Positions 33,201 to 42,418 of a DNA stretch of 64,000 bases are shown here, in pieces (positions within the stretch are counted from its first letter, which is position 1; each line of letters begins with the position of its first letter). Below the pieces are notes generated by a model, which made no database searches, was not told where the DNA came from, and saw nothing but the letters and a program-made list of their open reading frames with translations. A program made the position numbers and the translations under genes. The DNA lies in the NCBI GenBank assembly GCA_003150755.1, contig QAMT01000023.1, positions 62,001-126,000 of the forward strand, given 5' to 3'. This stretch comes from Phascolarctobacterium sp. (lineage in GTDB: Bacteria > Bacillota > Negativicutes > Acidaminococcales > Acidaminococcaceae).

Positions 33201-33997
33201 TTCGCAGCATCCTCTCCGGTAGGTTCAACCCCATACTTAAATTTATAAATCTTTTTATACATCCATTCACTCAAAGGCAGCGCCATCCAGATGGACATAT
33301 ACACACCGTCCAGGCCGGACAGCATATTGCTTGCCGCGCCAAAAGCCGCTATCTGCTCAGCCATATCAGGGTACATAACAGTCAGCGAGCCGACTGCCGC
33401 TGTCATCATACTTGCCGAGCCGACGCCCGCCGCCATGGCCAGCGCATACGGATGGATAGGCAGGTACGCCGCCGCAAAGCTTGCCAGTATGCCGAAGAAA
33501 ATTGTACCGAAAACAGTACCGCTGATATAAACGCCCATAACGCCGCGCCCTTCGGCACTGTCCAGGCCATAACGCTCACCGATAAGCGCTACATTAGGCT
33601 CGCGCGCGATAGAATGTGCCGCGCCGATAGCCTCGCGCTTCAAACCAAAATACATCGCAACCGGAATACCCAAAAGCACAGTGCCGATGTTGCCGAACTC
33701 CTGCAAAATCAGTGCAGGCGATGCCTTTAAAATCTCCGGCAGGGTCGGCCCTACAAGCGTACCGTAACGCGCCATTAAAAGCATCAGCGTAATGCCGATA
33801 AGCGAACTGGCGTCCGACATATCCTTAAAATTAACGATTTTTAAAAATTTGGGCGCAGTAAAAATACCCATAATAAGTGCGTACAGCATCGGCAGCAGCA
33901 CAATCGTGCCCACGCCGATTTTGAAAGAAATATTGCCGATAAGCTCGGCAGCAATAACAAGCACAAGCACAATGCCGTGCAGCTTAAAGTTAAACAC
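33197..33997 (-). CDS. DUF3100-type membrane protein
   Basis: A 266-residue protein with about seven hydrophobic segments. The loop REAIGAAHSIAREPNVALIG (about 121-140) and a glycine/serine-rich segment AGVGSASMMTAAVGS (about 190-204) resemble a substrate-binding core of a secondary transporter. I place it in the DUF3100 family from memory of its pattern. It follows the M20 hydrolase gene by 24 bp and overlaps the small membrane gene. A dipeptide, acylated amino acid or p-aminobenzoyl-glutamate import role would suit the neighbouring amidohydrolase but is unproven. Confidence 0.75.
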   Translation of the reverse strand: MFNFKLHGIVLVLVIAAELIGNISFKIGVGTIVLLPMLYALIMGIFTAPKFLKIVNFKDMSDASSLIGITLMLLMARYGTLVGPTLPEILKASPALILQEFGNIGTVLLGIPVAMYFGLKREAIGAAHSIAREPNVALIGERYGLDSAEGRGVMGVYISGTVFGTIFFGILASFAAAYLPIHPYALAMAAGVGSASMMTAAVGSLTVMYPDMAEQIAAFGAASNMLSGLDGVYMSIWMALPLSEWMYKKIYKFKYGVEPTGEDAAK

Positions 33998-34021
33998 ATT
34001 AACCCCTCCTTTTATTTAAAA

Positions 34022-35329
34022 TCAGCCGAAATAACTTTCAAGTTTGGCAATGTATTCGGCTTTAGTCATCAGCGGTTTATGCTCAGCCTTGATTTTTTTG
34101 CCAAGCTCTGCGCCGTCAGCCAGCAGGTCAATAATCGTCATGGCAAAAGCCTTGGCCGGCAGAATTACCGCAGCATCAAAATCAACAACATGGAAGCCTG
34201 CCGTATGCAAAAAGCCGTCCGTACCGCCGATAAACGGATGGATTACCGGCATCAGGTGCGATACGTCGCCCATATCGGTCGAAGCGTTGAAATGCCCTGC
34301 ATCCCTGATATTAACCTGTGGGTTGACAATCCTGGCATTTGCGGCAAACAGCTTGTTCATTTCGTTGTTGCACGCCAGCGGCAGCATGCCCGGCAGCGTA
34401 TTGATGATAACCTGTGCGCCAATAGCGTCGCCGCCTGCTTTTAAAGCCGCGTCAACCTTTTTATGCGTTCTCTCGATTGCTTCCATCGTTTTGGCACGCA
34501 CATAAGTTTCAATGCGCACATCAGACGGTACGTTGTTAACCAGGTCGCCGCCCTTGGTAATAATCGGGTGTACGCGCACAACATCCTGCTCGCGGAAGGT
34601 TTCGCGCAGGGCGTTAATACCCATCAAGCCCAGCATGGCAGCGTTCAGCGCGTTAATGCCCTGGTCGGGCGCATCGGCGGCATGGGCGGCCTTGCCGATA
34701 TACTGAATGGTTTTGCCGATAAAACCGTTGCTGGTTTCGCCGATGGAAACGGTCGGCTCCGGCATATTTTTATCGGCGTGCATCTGCATTGCCATGTCAA
34801 TATCGTCAAAAGCGCCTTCATAAATAAGCTGGCCTTTGCCGCTTAAAAAGTGCAGCTTGCCTTCGTCAATCAGGCGCTTTCTGTATTCGATTTCGACATA
34901 TTCTTCTGCCGGAACGCCGAAAAATACAGCGTCGCCGTTAAGGTACTGCGCCGCGCCTGAATTTACAATACCGCAGCATGCACCCAGCATAACGGCAATC
35001 TGCAAATTATGGCCGCATGCGTGGGCAGCGCCCGTTAGCGGGTCAGCCTTGCAGCTGTCCGGGCAGCTTATTGCGTCCAACTCGCCCAAAACAGCAACGG
35101 TCGGGCCTTCGCCTGCGCCTTTTACGCGCGCTTTAACGCCGGTAATGGCAAGCCCGGTCTGCGGGGTAAGACCCAGCCCTTCCATAAATTTCTGCACTTT
35201 GGCAGAGGTTTTTGTTTCTTTAAAGCCAAGTTCCGGTTCATTGGCAATATCGTCTGCAACAGCGGCAATCTGTTCGCGGTAAGCGTCGATTGCTTCGCAC
35301 ACCTTTTGTTTAAGCTCGTCTTTGTTCAT
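34022..35329 (-). CDS. M20 family amidohydrolase (AbgB-like)
   Basis: A 435-residue zinc hydrolase of the M20D group that cleaves amide-linked substrates such as N-acyl or p-aminobenzoyl amino acids. Metal motifs are HACGHNLQIAVMLGA (about 108-122), VPAEEYVE with the catalytic glutamates, and a C-terminal FIGGTDGFLHT in which the metal-binding His is near the end. The start at 35329 has GGAGAG about 8 bases upstream. It heads the three-gene unit with the two membrane proteins, suggesting uptake and hydrolysis of one compound class. Confidence 0.88.
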   Translation of the reverse strand: MNKDELKQKVCEAIDAYREQIAAVADDIANEPELGFKETKTSAKVQKFMEGLGLTPQTGLAITGVKARVKGAGEGPTVAVLGELDAISCPDSCKADPLTGAAHACGHNLQIAVMLGACCGIVNSGAAQYLNGDAVFFGVPAEEYVEIEYRKRLIDEGKLHFLSGKGQLIYEGAFDDIDMAMQMHADKNMPEPTVSIGETSNGFIGKTIQYIGKAAHAADAPDQGINALNAAMLGLMGINALRETFREQDVVRVHPIITKGGDLVNNVPSDVRIETYVRAKTMEAIERTHKKVDAALKAGGDAIGAQVIINTLPGMLPLACNNEMNKLFAANARIVNPQVNIRDAGHFNASTDMGDVSHLMPVIHPFIGGTDGFLHTAGFHVVDFDAAVILPAKAFAMTIIDLLADGAELGKKIKAEHKPLMTKAEYIAKLESYFG

Positions 35330-35459
35330 TTTTGTTCTCTCCTTAATCACAACAATTGTAATATATGTAGAAATTATACCATAAGTACCCCCAAAAAGGA
35401 ATTACCCACAGTGTACTTTTGCATATTTTTGATTTTACTTATATCTTTTGTAAAGTTGT

Positions 35460-35489
35460 TTGCACTTAGGCTGTATGCTATGCTAAAAT
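35460..35489 (+). promoter_or_regulatory. Candidate promoter of the GltD-like gene
   Basis: TTGCAC (35460-35465), 18 bp, TAAAAT (35484-35489), about 60 bp upstream of the start codon in the 222-bp divergent region between the M20 gene and this one. Confidence 0.6.
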
Positions 35490-35551
35490 AAATTAGCAAT
35501 AATTTGTAATATCGGCTAAATTACATAAAATATAACCCGAGGTGAAGAATA

Positions 35552-36943
35552 ATGAGCAGGCGCATGACTACTTCTGAAGCCATCAACGAAGCAAGGCGCT
35601 GTCTGAACTGTGCCCGTCCGCTGTGCAGGACAGGCTGCCCGATAGAAAATAATATTCCGCAGTTTATCCGCGCGTTAAGCGAAGGCAACATCGGGCTTGC
35701 CTACGAAATTATTTCCGAGCGCAGCAATCTGCCCGCTATCTGCGGCAGGGTTTGCCCGCACGAACGCCAGTGCGAGGCCCACTGCGTAATGGCCAAAAAC
35801 AAACACGGCATCGAAATCGGCAGCCTGGAAATGTTTATTGCTGATTTTGCGCACGAAAACAATTTGAAACCGCTGCCGCCTTCTACCGGCAAACGCGGCA
35901 AAGTTGCAGTTATCGGCAGCGGCCCGGCAGGTTTAACCGTTGCAGGCGACCTTGCCAAAATGAATTTTGCCGTAACTATTTTTGAAGCGCAGTCCGAACC
36001 GGGCGGCATTTTGCTGTTCGGCATTCCGGAATTCCGTCTGAACAAAGATGTTGTACGCCGCGAAATTAAAGAGCTGCTGCACCTTGGCGTAGAGATTAAA
36101 ACCAATGTGCTTATCGGACCGGATTACACCGTTGACGATTTGTTCGGCATGGGCTACGACGCTATCTTTATGGGCACCGGCACCTCGCTGCCGCGCACGC
36201 TGGATTTGCCCGGTAAAGAACTGACCGGTATTTTGACCGCTACTTACTTTTTGCGCATGGTTGTGCTATCCGACAGCGGCAAGCTGGACGAAAGCGAAAC
36301 GCTGCTGCACACCGGCGATAATGTTATCGTCATCGGCGCAGGCAACGTGGCTATGGACGCTGCCCGCACAGCAATCCGCCGCGGCGCAAAAAATGTTACG
36401 GTTGTATATCATAAAACCGAAGCGGAAATTTCCTGCTTCCCGTCCGAATACGAAGCAGCCGTCAAGGAAGGCGTGCAGTTTAACTTTTTGCAGCAGCCGA
36501 TTGCTTACCTTAACAAAAAGCAGATGCGCGCACTGAACGCCATGCGCCAGAAACCCAGCGAAAACGACGAAACCGAACTGGCAGGCCTGTTGGTACAGAA
36601 TATTGTTAAAACCGAGGACGGCCAGTTTATTGAAGAAGGCGGGCAGGAAGCCCTGCCGTGCGACTGCGTGATTTTAGCCATCGGCCAGCGCCCGGCCGCA
36701 AGGATTGTTTCTACCACCAAGGGCATCCAGGTTGACGACCGCGGCTTCGTTATCACGCGCGAGCGCCCCTACGGCATGACGACGCGCGCTGGCGTATTCA
36801 GCAGCGGCGACGTTGTACACGGCCCTGCTACCGTGGTACTGGCAATGAAGGAATCCAAAAAGGTTGCCGCAGGTATTGCGCAGTATATCGACGCCAAAAA
36901 GCTTTTGGCCGAATGTGAAGAAGTACCTGAAAACTTAAAATAA
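35552..36943 (+). CDS. gltD: GltD-like NAD(P)-dependent oxidoreductase
   Basis: A 463-residue flavoprotein of the glutamate synthase small-subunit family. The N-terminal part has two Fe-S cysteine sets (CLNCARPLCRTGCP about 17-30, CGRVCPHERQCEAHC about 63-77). Then come an FAD dinucleotide fold (VAVIGSGPAGLTVAGD, about 117-132) and an NADPH fold (VIVIGAGNVAMDAAR). It would pass electrons from NAD(P)H to a partner. No gltB or nfnA is adjacent, so the partner may be glutamate synthase, NfnA or another protein encoded elsewhere. GAGGTGA precedes the ATG. Confidence 0.9.
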   Translation: MSRRMTTSEAINEARRCLNCARPLCRTGCPIENNIPQFIRALSEGNIGLAYEIISERSNLPAICGRVCPHERQCEAHCVMAKNKHGIEIGSLEMFIADFAHENNLKPLPPSTGKRGKVAVIGSGPAGLTVAGDLAKMNFAVTIFEAQSEPGGILLFGIPEFRLNKDVVRREIKELLHLGVEIKTNVLIGPDYTVDDLFGMGYDAIFMGTGTSLPRTLDLPGKELTGILTATYFLRMVVLSDSGKLDESETLLHTGDNVIVIGAGNVAMDAARTAIRRGAKNVTVVYHKTEAEISCFPSEYEAAVKEGVQFNFLQQPIAYLNKKQMRALNAMRQKPSENDETELAGLLVQNIVKTEDGQFIEEGGQEALPCDCVILAIGQRPAARIVSTTKGIQVDDRGFVITRERPYGMTTRAGVFSSGDVVHGPATVVLAMKESKKVAAGIAQYIDAKKLLAECEEVPENLK

Positions 36944-36953
36944 GCAAAAAATA

Positions 36954-36991
36954 ACCACACTGAACTGCCTAAACAGCCAGTGTGGTATTTT
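36954..36991. terminator. Bidirectional terminator between gltD-like and ade
   Basis: Stem ACCACACTG / CAGTGTGGT with a 15-base loop, T-runs on both sides. Confidence 0.9.
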
Positions 36992-38712
36992 TATGCCCAT
37001 AAACCGGTCTGTGTAAATTTTTCTACATCCACAAGCCCTTTATCCGTAAGGCGCAGGCGCGGTATAACCGGCAGCGCCAAAAAGGACAGTACCATAAAAA
37101 TGTTCAGCCCTTCTGGTACGCCAAGTTCGCCCGTCCAGTAATGCAGCTGCTTTAACTTGCGGTTGACGGCTTCCAGTTTTTCACCGCTCATCAGTCCGGC
37201 AAACGGCAGCGGCAAAATGGCTTTGATTTCACCGTCCAGCGCAATAGCTATGCCGCCTCCCTCTTTACGCAGGGCAGCAGCCGCCGTCAGCATGTCGGCA
37301 TCGTTAGTGCCTGCCACAATCAGGTTGTGCGAATCGTGCGCCACGGTAGATGCCACAGCGCCGCGTTTTAAATGCAGCCCCTGCACAAAGCCAAGTCCTA
37401 CGTTGCCGGTGGCGTGATGGCGTTCAAACACCGCTAGCTTCAAAATATCGCGCGAGGTATCGCTCACTGCTTCGCCGTTAATGCACAGCGGCTTTTCTGT
37501 GCGCAGTTCCGTTAAAATCTGTTCCGGCACAACGCGGATAACTTTAATATTTTTATCCGGCTCAGCCGCTATTTTAAGCCTGCTGCTGTCAAGGTCCTTT
37601 ATATCAGTTCCGGCAGCAGCTGATTTAAGGTATGGTTCGCTTTCCCACAGCAGCTTGCCGTTCTGCACAACTTTTATGCCGTTTTTAAATACAAACTGCG
37701 GCGTAAAATCCTGCAAATTGGTAAATACGTTAATATCTGCCAGATAACCCGGAGCCAACGCACCCCTGTGGTACAGACGGAAACGCTCGGCCGTGTTCAG
37801 CGTCGCCATCTGCAAAAGCATTTCAGCCGGATAGCCGTGCGTAACGCCGATTTCCAGCATATAGTTGATGCTGCCCTGCGTTACCAGTTCGTCCAGATGG
37901 CGGTCGTCAGTCGACAGGCAGCAGCGGCGGCTGTTTAGCGGCGTAACGCATTTTAACAGCTCCAGCAGGTTATGCGCGCCGCTTGCTTCACGCAGCATTA
38001 AATAACACCCGCGGCGGATTTTTTCCAGCCCTTCCGTCCACACGGTAGCCTCGTGGTCCGAGCTGACACCTGCCGCCAGATAAGCATTTAAATCATTGCC
38101 TGTTACGCCCGGTCCGTGACCGTCGCACAAACCGCCGCGCACCAGCGCCAGCTTTTTAAACACGCCCACATCACCGGCCAGCACACCTGGGTAATTCATC
38201 ATCTCGCCAAGTCCCAGCACACGCGGATGGCTTAAAAACGGCTGCAAGTCATCTGCTTCAAGCACTGCGCCGCTTGTTTCCATGCCCGTTGCTGGTACGC
38301 AGGAAGGCAGCATAAAAAATACGTCCAGCGGAATGCCTTCTGTTTCGTCAAGCATCCATTGCAGGCCTTCCGTACCCAGCACGTTGGCAATTTCGTGCGG
38401 GTCGGCAAAAATGCCGGTAACGCCGTTTAACAAAAGCAGCTTGGCCAGCTCACGCGGAGCCAGCATCGTGCTTTCAATATGCATGTGCGCATCAAGAAAC
38501 CCCGGCGTTAAATACTTGCCGGACATGTTGTATTCTTCTGCGCCCTTATAGCTGCCGATACCGGCAATCACGCCGCCGCACACGGCAATATCGGCAGTTT
38601 CCCATTCGCCCGTAAAGCTGTTGAACACCTTGCCGCCCTTTAAAACAAGGTCGGCATGTTCCAGCCCGCGGGCAACTTTTAGCAGCCTTTGTTCAAATTC
38701 TGCCTGTTCCAT
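36991..38712 (-). CDS. ade: Adenine deaminase
   Basis: Converts adenine to hypoxanthine in purine salvage. The 573-residue amidohydrolase has the metal motif GFLDAHMHIEST (about 72-83), the ADPHEIANV segment, and the C-terminal VASTVAHDSHNLIVAGTND typical of bacterial Ade. Length matches the family. It is 4 bp downstream of yajQ and probably cotranscribed with it. Confidence 0.96.
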   Translation of the reverse strand: MEQAEFEQRLLKVARGLEHADLVLKGGKVFNSFTGEWETADIAVCGGVIAGIGSYKGAEEYNMSGKYLTPGFLDAHMHIESTMLAPRELAKLLLLNGVTGIFADPHEIANVLGTEGLQWMLDETEGIPLDVFFMLPSCVPATGMETSGAVLEADDLQPFLSHPRVLGLGEMMNYPGVLAGDVGVFKKLALVRGGLCDGHGPGVTGNDLNAYLAAGVSSDHEATVWTEGLEKIRRGCYLMLREASGAHNLLELLKCVTPLNSRRCCLSTDDRHLDELVTQGSINYMLEIGVTHGYPAEMLLQMATLNTAERFRLYHRGALAPGYLADINVFTNLQDFTPQFVFKNGIKVVQNGKLLWESEPYLKSAAAGTDIKDLDSSRLKIAAEPDKNIKVIRVVPEQILTELRTEKPLCINGEAVSDTSRDILKLAVFERHHATGNVGLGFVQGLHLKRGAVASTVAHDSHNLIVAGTNDADMLTAAAALRKEGGGIAIALDGEIKAILPLPFAGLMSGEKLEAVNRKLKQLHYWTGELGVPEGLNIFMVLSFLALPVIPRLRLTDKGLVDVEKFTQTGLWA

Positions 38713-38716
38713 AATC

Positions 38717-39208
38717 TTACCTCATGTTGATAAACTGCAAATCTACGCCGAAATCTCCTGCTTTTAAAGTTTGGATTACGGCTTGCAAATCGTCTTTTTT
38801 AGCGCCGCTGACCCTTACCTGGTCGTCCTGCATCTGCGCATTAACCTTCAGCTTGGTTGCTTTAATAGCGGCGATAATCGCTTTAGCCTTATCCTTGGGG
38901 ATACCCTGCAAAATGTTCAAGGTCTGGCGCACCGTGCCTTTCGTAGCAGGTTCAACTTTGCCAAGCTCCAGGCAGCGCAGGGGAATGCCGCGTTTAGCCA
39001 TGCGCGCACGCAGAATGTCGATAATTGCGTTCAGCTTATATTCATCCTCGGCAGCCAGCTTGATGCACTTTTCTTCCAGCTCGATGCTGGCGTTGCTGCC
39101 GCGGAAATCATAACGCTGCGCAATTTCCTTTTTAGTCTGGTTAACGGCGTTGTCCATCTCCTGCATATCCACCTGAGAAACAACGTCAAAAGAACTGTCT
39201 TTAGCCAT
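38717..39208 (-). CDS. yajQ: YajQ family nucleotide-binding protein
   Basis: A 163-residue protein of the UPF0234/YajQ family, which has a double ferredoxin-like fold. Members bind cyclic-di-GMP in some Gram-negatives and other nucleotides elsewhere. The N-terminus DSSFDVVSQVDMQEMDNAV and the C-terminus GDFGVDLQFINMR are typical. A promoter lies 35 bp upstream. Linkage to adenine deaminase has no clear functional reason. Ligand unproven. Confidence 0.93.
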   Translation of the reverse strand: MAKDSSFDVVSQVDMQEMDNAVNQTKKEIAQRYDFRGSNASIELEEKCIKLAAEDEYKLNAIIDILRARMAKRGIPLRCLELGKVEPATKGTVRQTLNILQGIPKDKAKAIIAAIKATKLKVNAQMQDDQVRVSGAKKDDLQAVIQTLKAGDFGVDLQFINMR

Positions 39209-39242
39209 TTATATAATCACTCCATTCTTGTATTGTGGTTAT

Positions 39243-39271
39243 ATTGTAACATACATCCCATTAAACAACAA
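39243..39271 (-). promoter_or_regulatory. Promoter of yajQ-ade
   Basis: TTGTTG (39266-39271), 17 bp, TACAAT (39243-39248) on the minus strand, directly downstream of the glnA terminator. Confidence 0.65.
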
Positions 39272-39298
39272 ACCCCGGCACTGTAAAGCACCGGGGTT
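39271..39298 (-). terminator. Terminator after glnA
   Basis: 8-bp stem AACCCCGG / CCGGGGTT with a 12-base loop; the following T content on the minus strand is modest (TGTTGTTTAA). Confidence 0.75.
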
Positions 39299-39324
39299 CA
39301 AACAGCCTTCCCTCATTTGGCCGC

Positions 39325-41232
39325 TCAGTCGATGATGTTGTGTTTGTATTCGTTGTATTGTGCTTTCAGCCTCTGCATCATGTCAGCCATTTCCAGCTGC
39401 AAATCGGAAGCAGCATCAAAATCATGCCTTGCAAATGCTTCGCGGGTCATGGTAAACAGGCTCGGCTGGTCGGTAATATCTTTCGCCATGGTGCTGCGCA
39501 TAGCTGCGATTTTTTCCCACATTGCTGCATCATGCGTGGTATGGTTGTCGTCGTCATGCAGCTTTTTCATTTGGCAGATTTCTTTGTAATATTCCGGAAT
39601 AATTCTGTTGAGCAGTTCGGTCTGCCAACGGATTAAAGCGCCTGCTGCAAAGGAATCGATAAATTCTTTTTTGAAAATACCGCCGCTGGTCAGCACGGCA
39701 ATTTTTTCCGGGTATTTTTTGATAGCGCACATATTCTCCCAAACGGTTGCAGGCGGCTGGCCAAACAAATGCGCGCGTTCTTCTTCGTTGTAATCTTCAA
39801 ATACGTCGTGTTCGCTGCGGTATTCCCTGTCAGTTTCCAGATAGAATCCTTCTTCGCCGGCTTTTTTGGAAAGCTCGTTTTCCAATTCTTTCAGGCTCTT
39901 GCCTGATTCTACGCAGGCCTTGATGCCGTCCAGCATAGCAATGTAGAAAGCAGCAATGGCAAGATAGGTATTGGTGTACGGATTCGGGGAACGCATTTCG
40001 ATGCGGGTTGCCAGCGGATTGTCGATATCACGGATAAGTCCTGCCAGGATTGTACGGTTGCGGGACGGTACTTCCGGGCTGAGGCCGAGCGAAGTAACAA
40101 TGCAGACCGGAGCTTCAAAGCCAGGTTTCAGGCGGTTCAGAGAATCAATGGTTGAAGAAATAATCGGGTTGATTACTTCATAGTTTTTCAAAATGCCCAT
40201 CATAGAGCCGTAACCAACGGCAGAAAGGAATTCTTTGTGCATATCTTTAGGCGCAAACAGGTTTACAATTTTGCCGTTTTTCAATTTTGCCGCCAGGCCG
40301 ACATGGGTATGCTCGCCGCTGCCGGCAACACCCGGTACCGGTTTTGCCTGGAAGGAAACTTCAAGGCCGTTGAGGCGGAAAATTTCTTTTACGATAATGC
40401 GCGCCAGCAGTTCATTATCTGCGGTCTGCACGCCGTAACTGTATTTCCAGTCAACTTCAAGCTGTTCCATAACGTGGGTCATGTGGCCGTTGTCGTCAAT
40501 CTGGCCGCGGACACCGCCGCATTCCTTATGGCCCATTTCCGGCTCAAGGCCGTAAGCTTCAAACATTTCCACAGTCTGTTCCAATGCGGTGCGTACATTG
40601 CCGCGGCAGCGCTGCCAGTACTGTTCCTGCATCATCTGCGAGGAACTCAAAGCTTCAATCGGCGCATCTTCGCGCGGGGATTTAACCCAGAATTCCAGTT
40701 CGGTAGCGCAGGTAAAGATAATTTTTTCGATATCCTCACCGCTGATATGTTCAAGCCCTGCAATCTGCGGATGCTTTTTAAACAGTCCGGTCAGTTCTTG
40801 TTCTACATAATCAAGGGTATCATGCAGAATGGAACGGGAATCAACGCGGACATTATTATGTACAAGGAAGCACGGAATACGCAGCGTGCCAATCATTTTG
40901 CCGGTAGCGGTATCAAAGTGCTCGTAATTATAATCAATATACCAGTTTACGCTGCGGTCGATTTTCATATCGACGCGGGCGTTATTCAAAGTAGCAATGC
41001 CGGTCAGCACAACGGAGCTGCCGTCAGTCTGGGCAGCCATGCCTTCCATAATGCCGTCAATATCTTTCAAAAACAGGCTGATAGGCACTTTTTCGTCAGT
41101 ATCGTTGCCTGCAAAATCAACACCCATAAAAGATACGAATTTAATCTCGGGGTGTGCAGTTAAAATTTCAGTCAGTCTGGCTCTGTTCTGTTCTTCGGGT
41201 TTAATAACATACAGCATATCGGGATTCATCAT
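39325..41232 (-). CDS. glnA: Glutamine synthetase, long form
   Basis: Makes glutamine from glutamate, ammonia and ATP. The 635-residue protein is much longer than GSI (about 440-470). The N-terminal beta-grasp (about 20-110) is followed by the catalytic domain with ELEFWVKSP, GEHTHVGLAAK, the ATP-binding region and RIEMRSPNPYTNTYLA. An extra C-terminal helical part of roughly 150 residues ends in a coiled segment. GGTGA precedes tandem ATG codons. It is transcribed from its own promoter with a hairpin in the leader, which may control it by nitrogen status. Confidence 0.92.
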   Translation of the reverse strand: MMNPDMLYVIKPEEQNRARLTEILTAHPEIKFVSFMGVDFAGNDTDEKVPISLFLKDIDGIMEGMAAQTDGSSVVLTGIATLNNARVDMKIDRSVNWYIDYNYEHFDTATGKMIGTLRIPCFLVHNNVRVDSRSILHDTLDYVEQELTGLFKKHPQIAGLEHISGEDIEKIIFTCATELEFWVKSPREDAPIEALSSSQMMQEQYWQRCRGNVRTALEQTVEMFEAYGLEPEMGHKECGGVRGQIDDNGHMTHVMEQLEVDWKYSYGVQTADNELLARIIVKEIFRLNGLEVSFQAKPVPGVAGSGEHTHVGLAAKLKNGKIVNLFAPKDMHKEFLSAVGYGSMMGILKNYEVINPIISSTIDSLNRLKPGFEAPVCIVTSLGLSPEVPSRNRTILAGLIRDIDNPLATRIEMRSPNPYTNTYLAIAAFYIAMLDGIKACVESGKSLKELENELSKKAGEEGFYLETDREYRSEHDVFEDYNEEERAHLFGQPPATVWENMCAIKKYPEKIAVLTSGGIFKKEFIDSFAAGALIRWQTELLNRIIPEYYKEICQMKKLHDDDNHTTHDAAMWEKIAAMRSTMAKDITDQPSLFTMTREAFARHDFDAASDLQLEMADMMQRLKAQYNEYKHNIID

Positions 41233-41293
41233 GTTCGTTCACCTGCGGCACAGGGCCGCGCTCCTTTCGTTTGTTTGATGAAAATACAAAAGA

Positions 41294-41324
41294 CCCTTCT
41301 ATTTGGGTATAGCAAATAGAAGGG
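41294..41324 (-). promoter_or_regulatory. Hairpin in the glnA leader (attenuator or terminator)
   Basis: 12-bp perfect stem CCCTTCTATTTG / CAAATAGAAGGG with a 7-base loop, followed on the minus strand by TCTTTTGTATTTT. It lies 13 bases after the predicted glnA start site, so it is inside the glnA transcript as well as downstream of holA. It may both end the upstream operon and attenuate glnA. Confidence 0.7.
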
Positions 41325-41344
41325 GCTCCATTGACCACGGTTGT

Positions 41345-41373
41345 ATTATATCAAAAAAATTTCTTTCCGGCAA
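41345..41373 (-). promoter_or_regulatory. Promoter of glnA
   Basis: TTGCCG (41368-41373), 17 bp, TATAAT (41345-41350) on the minus strand. The start site would be near 41338, giving a leader of about 105 bases. Confidence 0.8.
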
Positions 41374-41389
41374 GCGGATTTTTAAAATT

Positions 41390-42409
41390 TTACTTTTTGC
41401 CCAAAAAGCGGATGAGGATTTCCTCCAGCATTTCAAACTGGCGGCCGCCGTAACGGATTGCCGCGTTAAAATCTGCCAGCGCCAGCATAAACCCGGCCAG
41501 TTCCTTTGCTGTATAACTGCGGCACTGCTCCATCAGCTTTTTAACGGCATAAGGCGAAGTTTTCAGCGACGCTGCCACTGCCTGCTGGTTCATGCCTTTG
41601 GCTGCCAGTTCCTTTACCTGCGCCAAGCGCCGCACCTGAAAAGCTATCAGTCCGCTGACGGCAATAGCGCTGCCGCCGTGCTTTTTTTCGTTCTGCAAAA
41701 GTTCCAGCGCGTCCGGCAGGTTTTTAAGGGCAATGGCATTCAGCAAGGCAAAACGCGAAACCTCCGGCAGGGATGAAAACACGGCTTCCACATCGTCCCT
41801 GGTCCAGATGCGCCGCTGCCCGGCATAAACGTACAGTTTTTCAATTTCCTGCTCCAGCAAAAGCAAAGGCGCAGTATCGGCAGCCGAAAGATATTCCATT
41901 ACCGTCTGTTCGGCTTCGTATTCAAAACGGCAGCCGCGTTTGCGGGCTTCGGCATCAAGCCACGGCTTAAGCTGGTACGGTTTCAGCGGTTTGCACTCGG
42001 CGCACGCACCGTCTGCCAGCAGTTTTTTGTAAATTCGCCCGCGTTTATCCATTTTGGCGACACTGATAAATACATGGCAGAACTCCGGCACGTTCAGCAA
42101 AATTGCTTCCAGATTTTCTTTCTGTTTTTTATCGGCCGCAAAAATTTTTTCGTCACTGATTATTATCAGACTGCTGCCGCCGAAAAACGGATAAGTATTT
42201 ACAGCGGCATTGAGCCGCTTTAAATCAGTATCGCGGTCAAACACGCTGATTTCCATATCCTCGGCAGGCACATCGCCGAACACGTATTTTTTTATGCAGG
42301 CAGCCGCTTTGCTGCGGTAGTAATTTTCTTCGCCGTACATCAGAATTACATTAGGCAGCGCTTCGCCCTGCTCCAGCATTTCTATAAGTTTTTCAGGCGT
42401 CAGTTCCAT
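41390..42409 (-). CDS. holA: DNA polymerase III subunit delta
   Basis: Clamp-loader subunit that opens the beta clamp. The 339-residue protein has a typical start (LTPEKLIEMLEQGEALPNVILMYGEENYYRS), a AAA+-like fold without a working Walker A, and a C-terminal helical domain (RRLAQVKELAAKGMNQQAVA). Sequence conservation is low in this family but length, domain order and its place after comEA-comEC (the usual Firmicute order) fit. Confidence 0.92.
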   Translation of the reverse strand: MELTPEKLIEMLEQGEALPNVILMYGEENYYRSKAAACIKKYVFGDVPAEDMEISVFDRDTDLKRLNAAVNTYPFFGGSSLIIISDEKIFAADKKQKENLEAILLNVPEFCHVFISVAKMDKRGRIYKKLLADGACAECKPLKPYQLKPWLDAEARKRGCRFEYEAEQTVMEYLSAADTAPLLLLEQEIEKLYVYAGQRRIWTRDDVEAVFSSLPEVSRFALLNAIALKNLPDALELLQNEKKHGGSAIAVSGLIAFQVRRLAQVKELAAKGMNQQAVAASLKTSPYAVKKLMEQCRSYTAKELAGFMLALADFNAAIRYGGRQFEMLEEILIRFLGKK

Positions 42410-42418
42410 AAAATCACC

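Noticed and set aside
35410..35421. Third copy of the AAAGTGTACTTTT repeat upstream of the GltD-like gene
   Set aside because: Only about 11 bases match and the site is in AT-rich DNA, so chance is a fair explanation.
41294..41324. Known glutamine riboswitch in the glnA leader
   Set aside because: The leader has only one simple stem and lacks the conserved bases of the glnA or downstream-peptide motifs as I know them.
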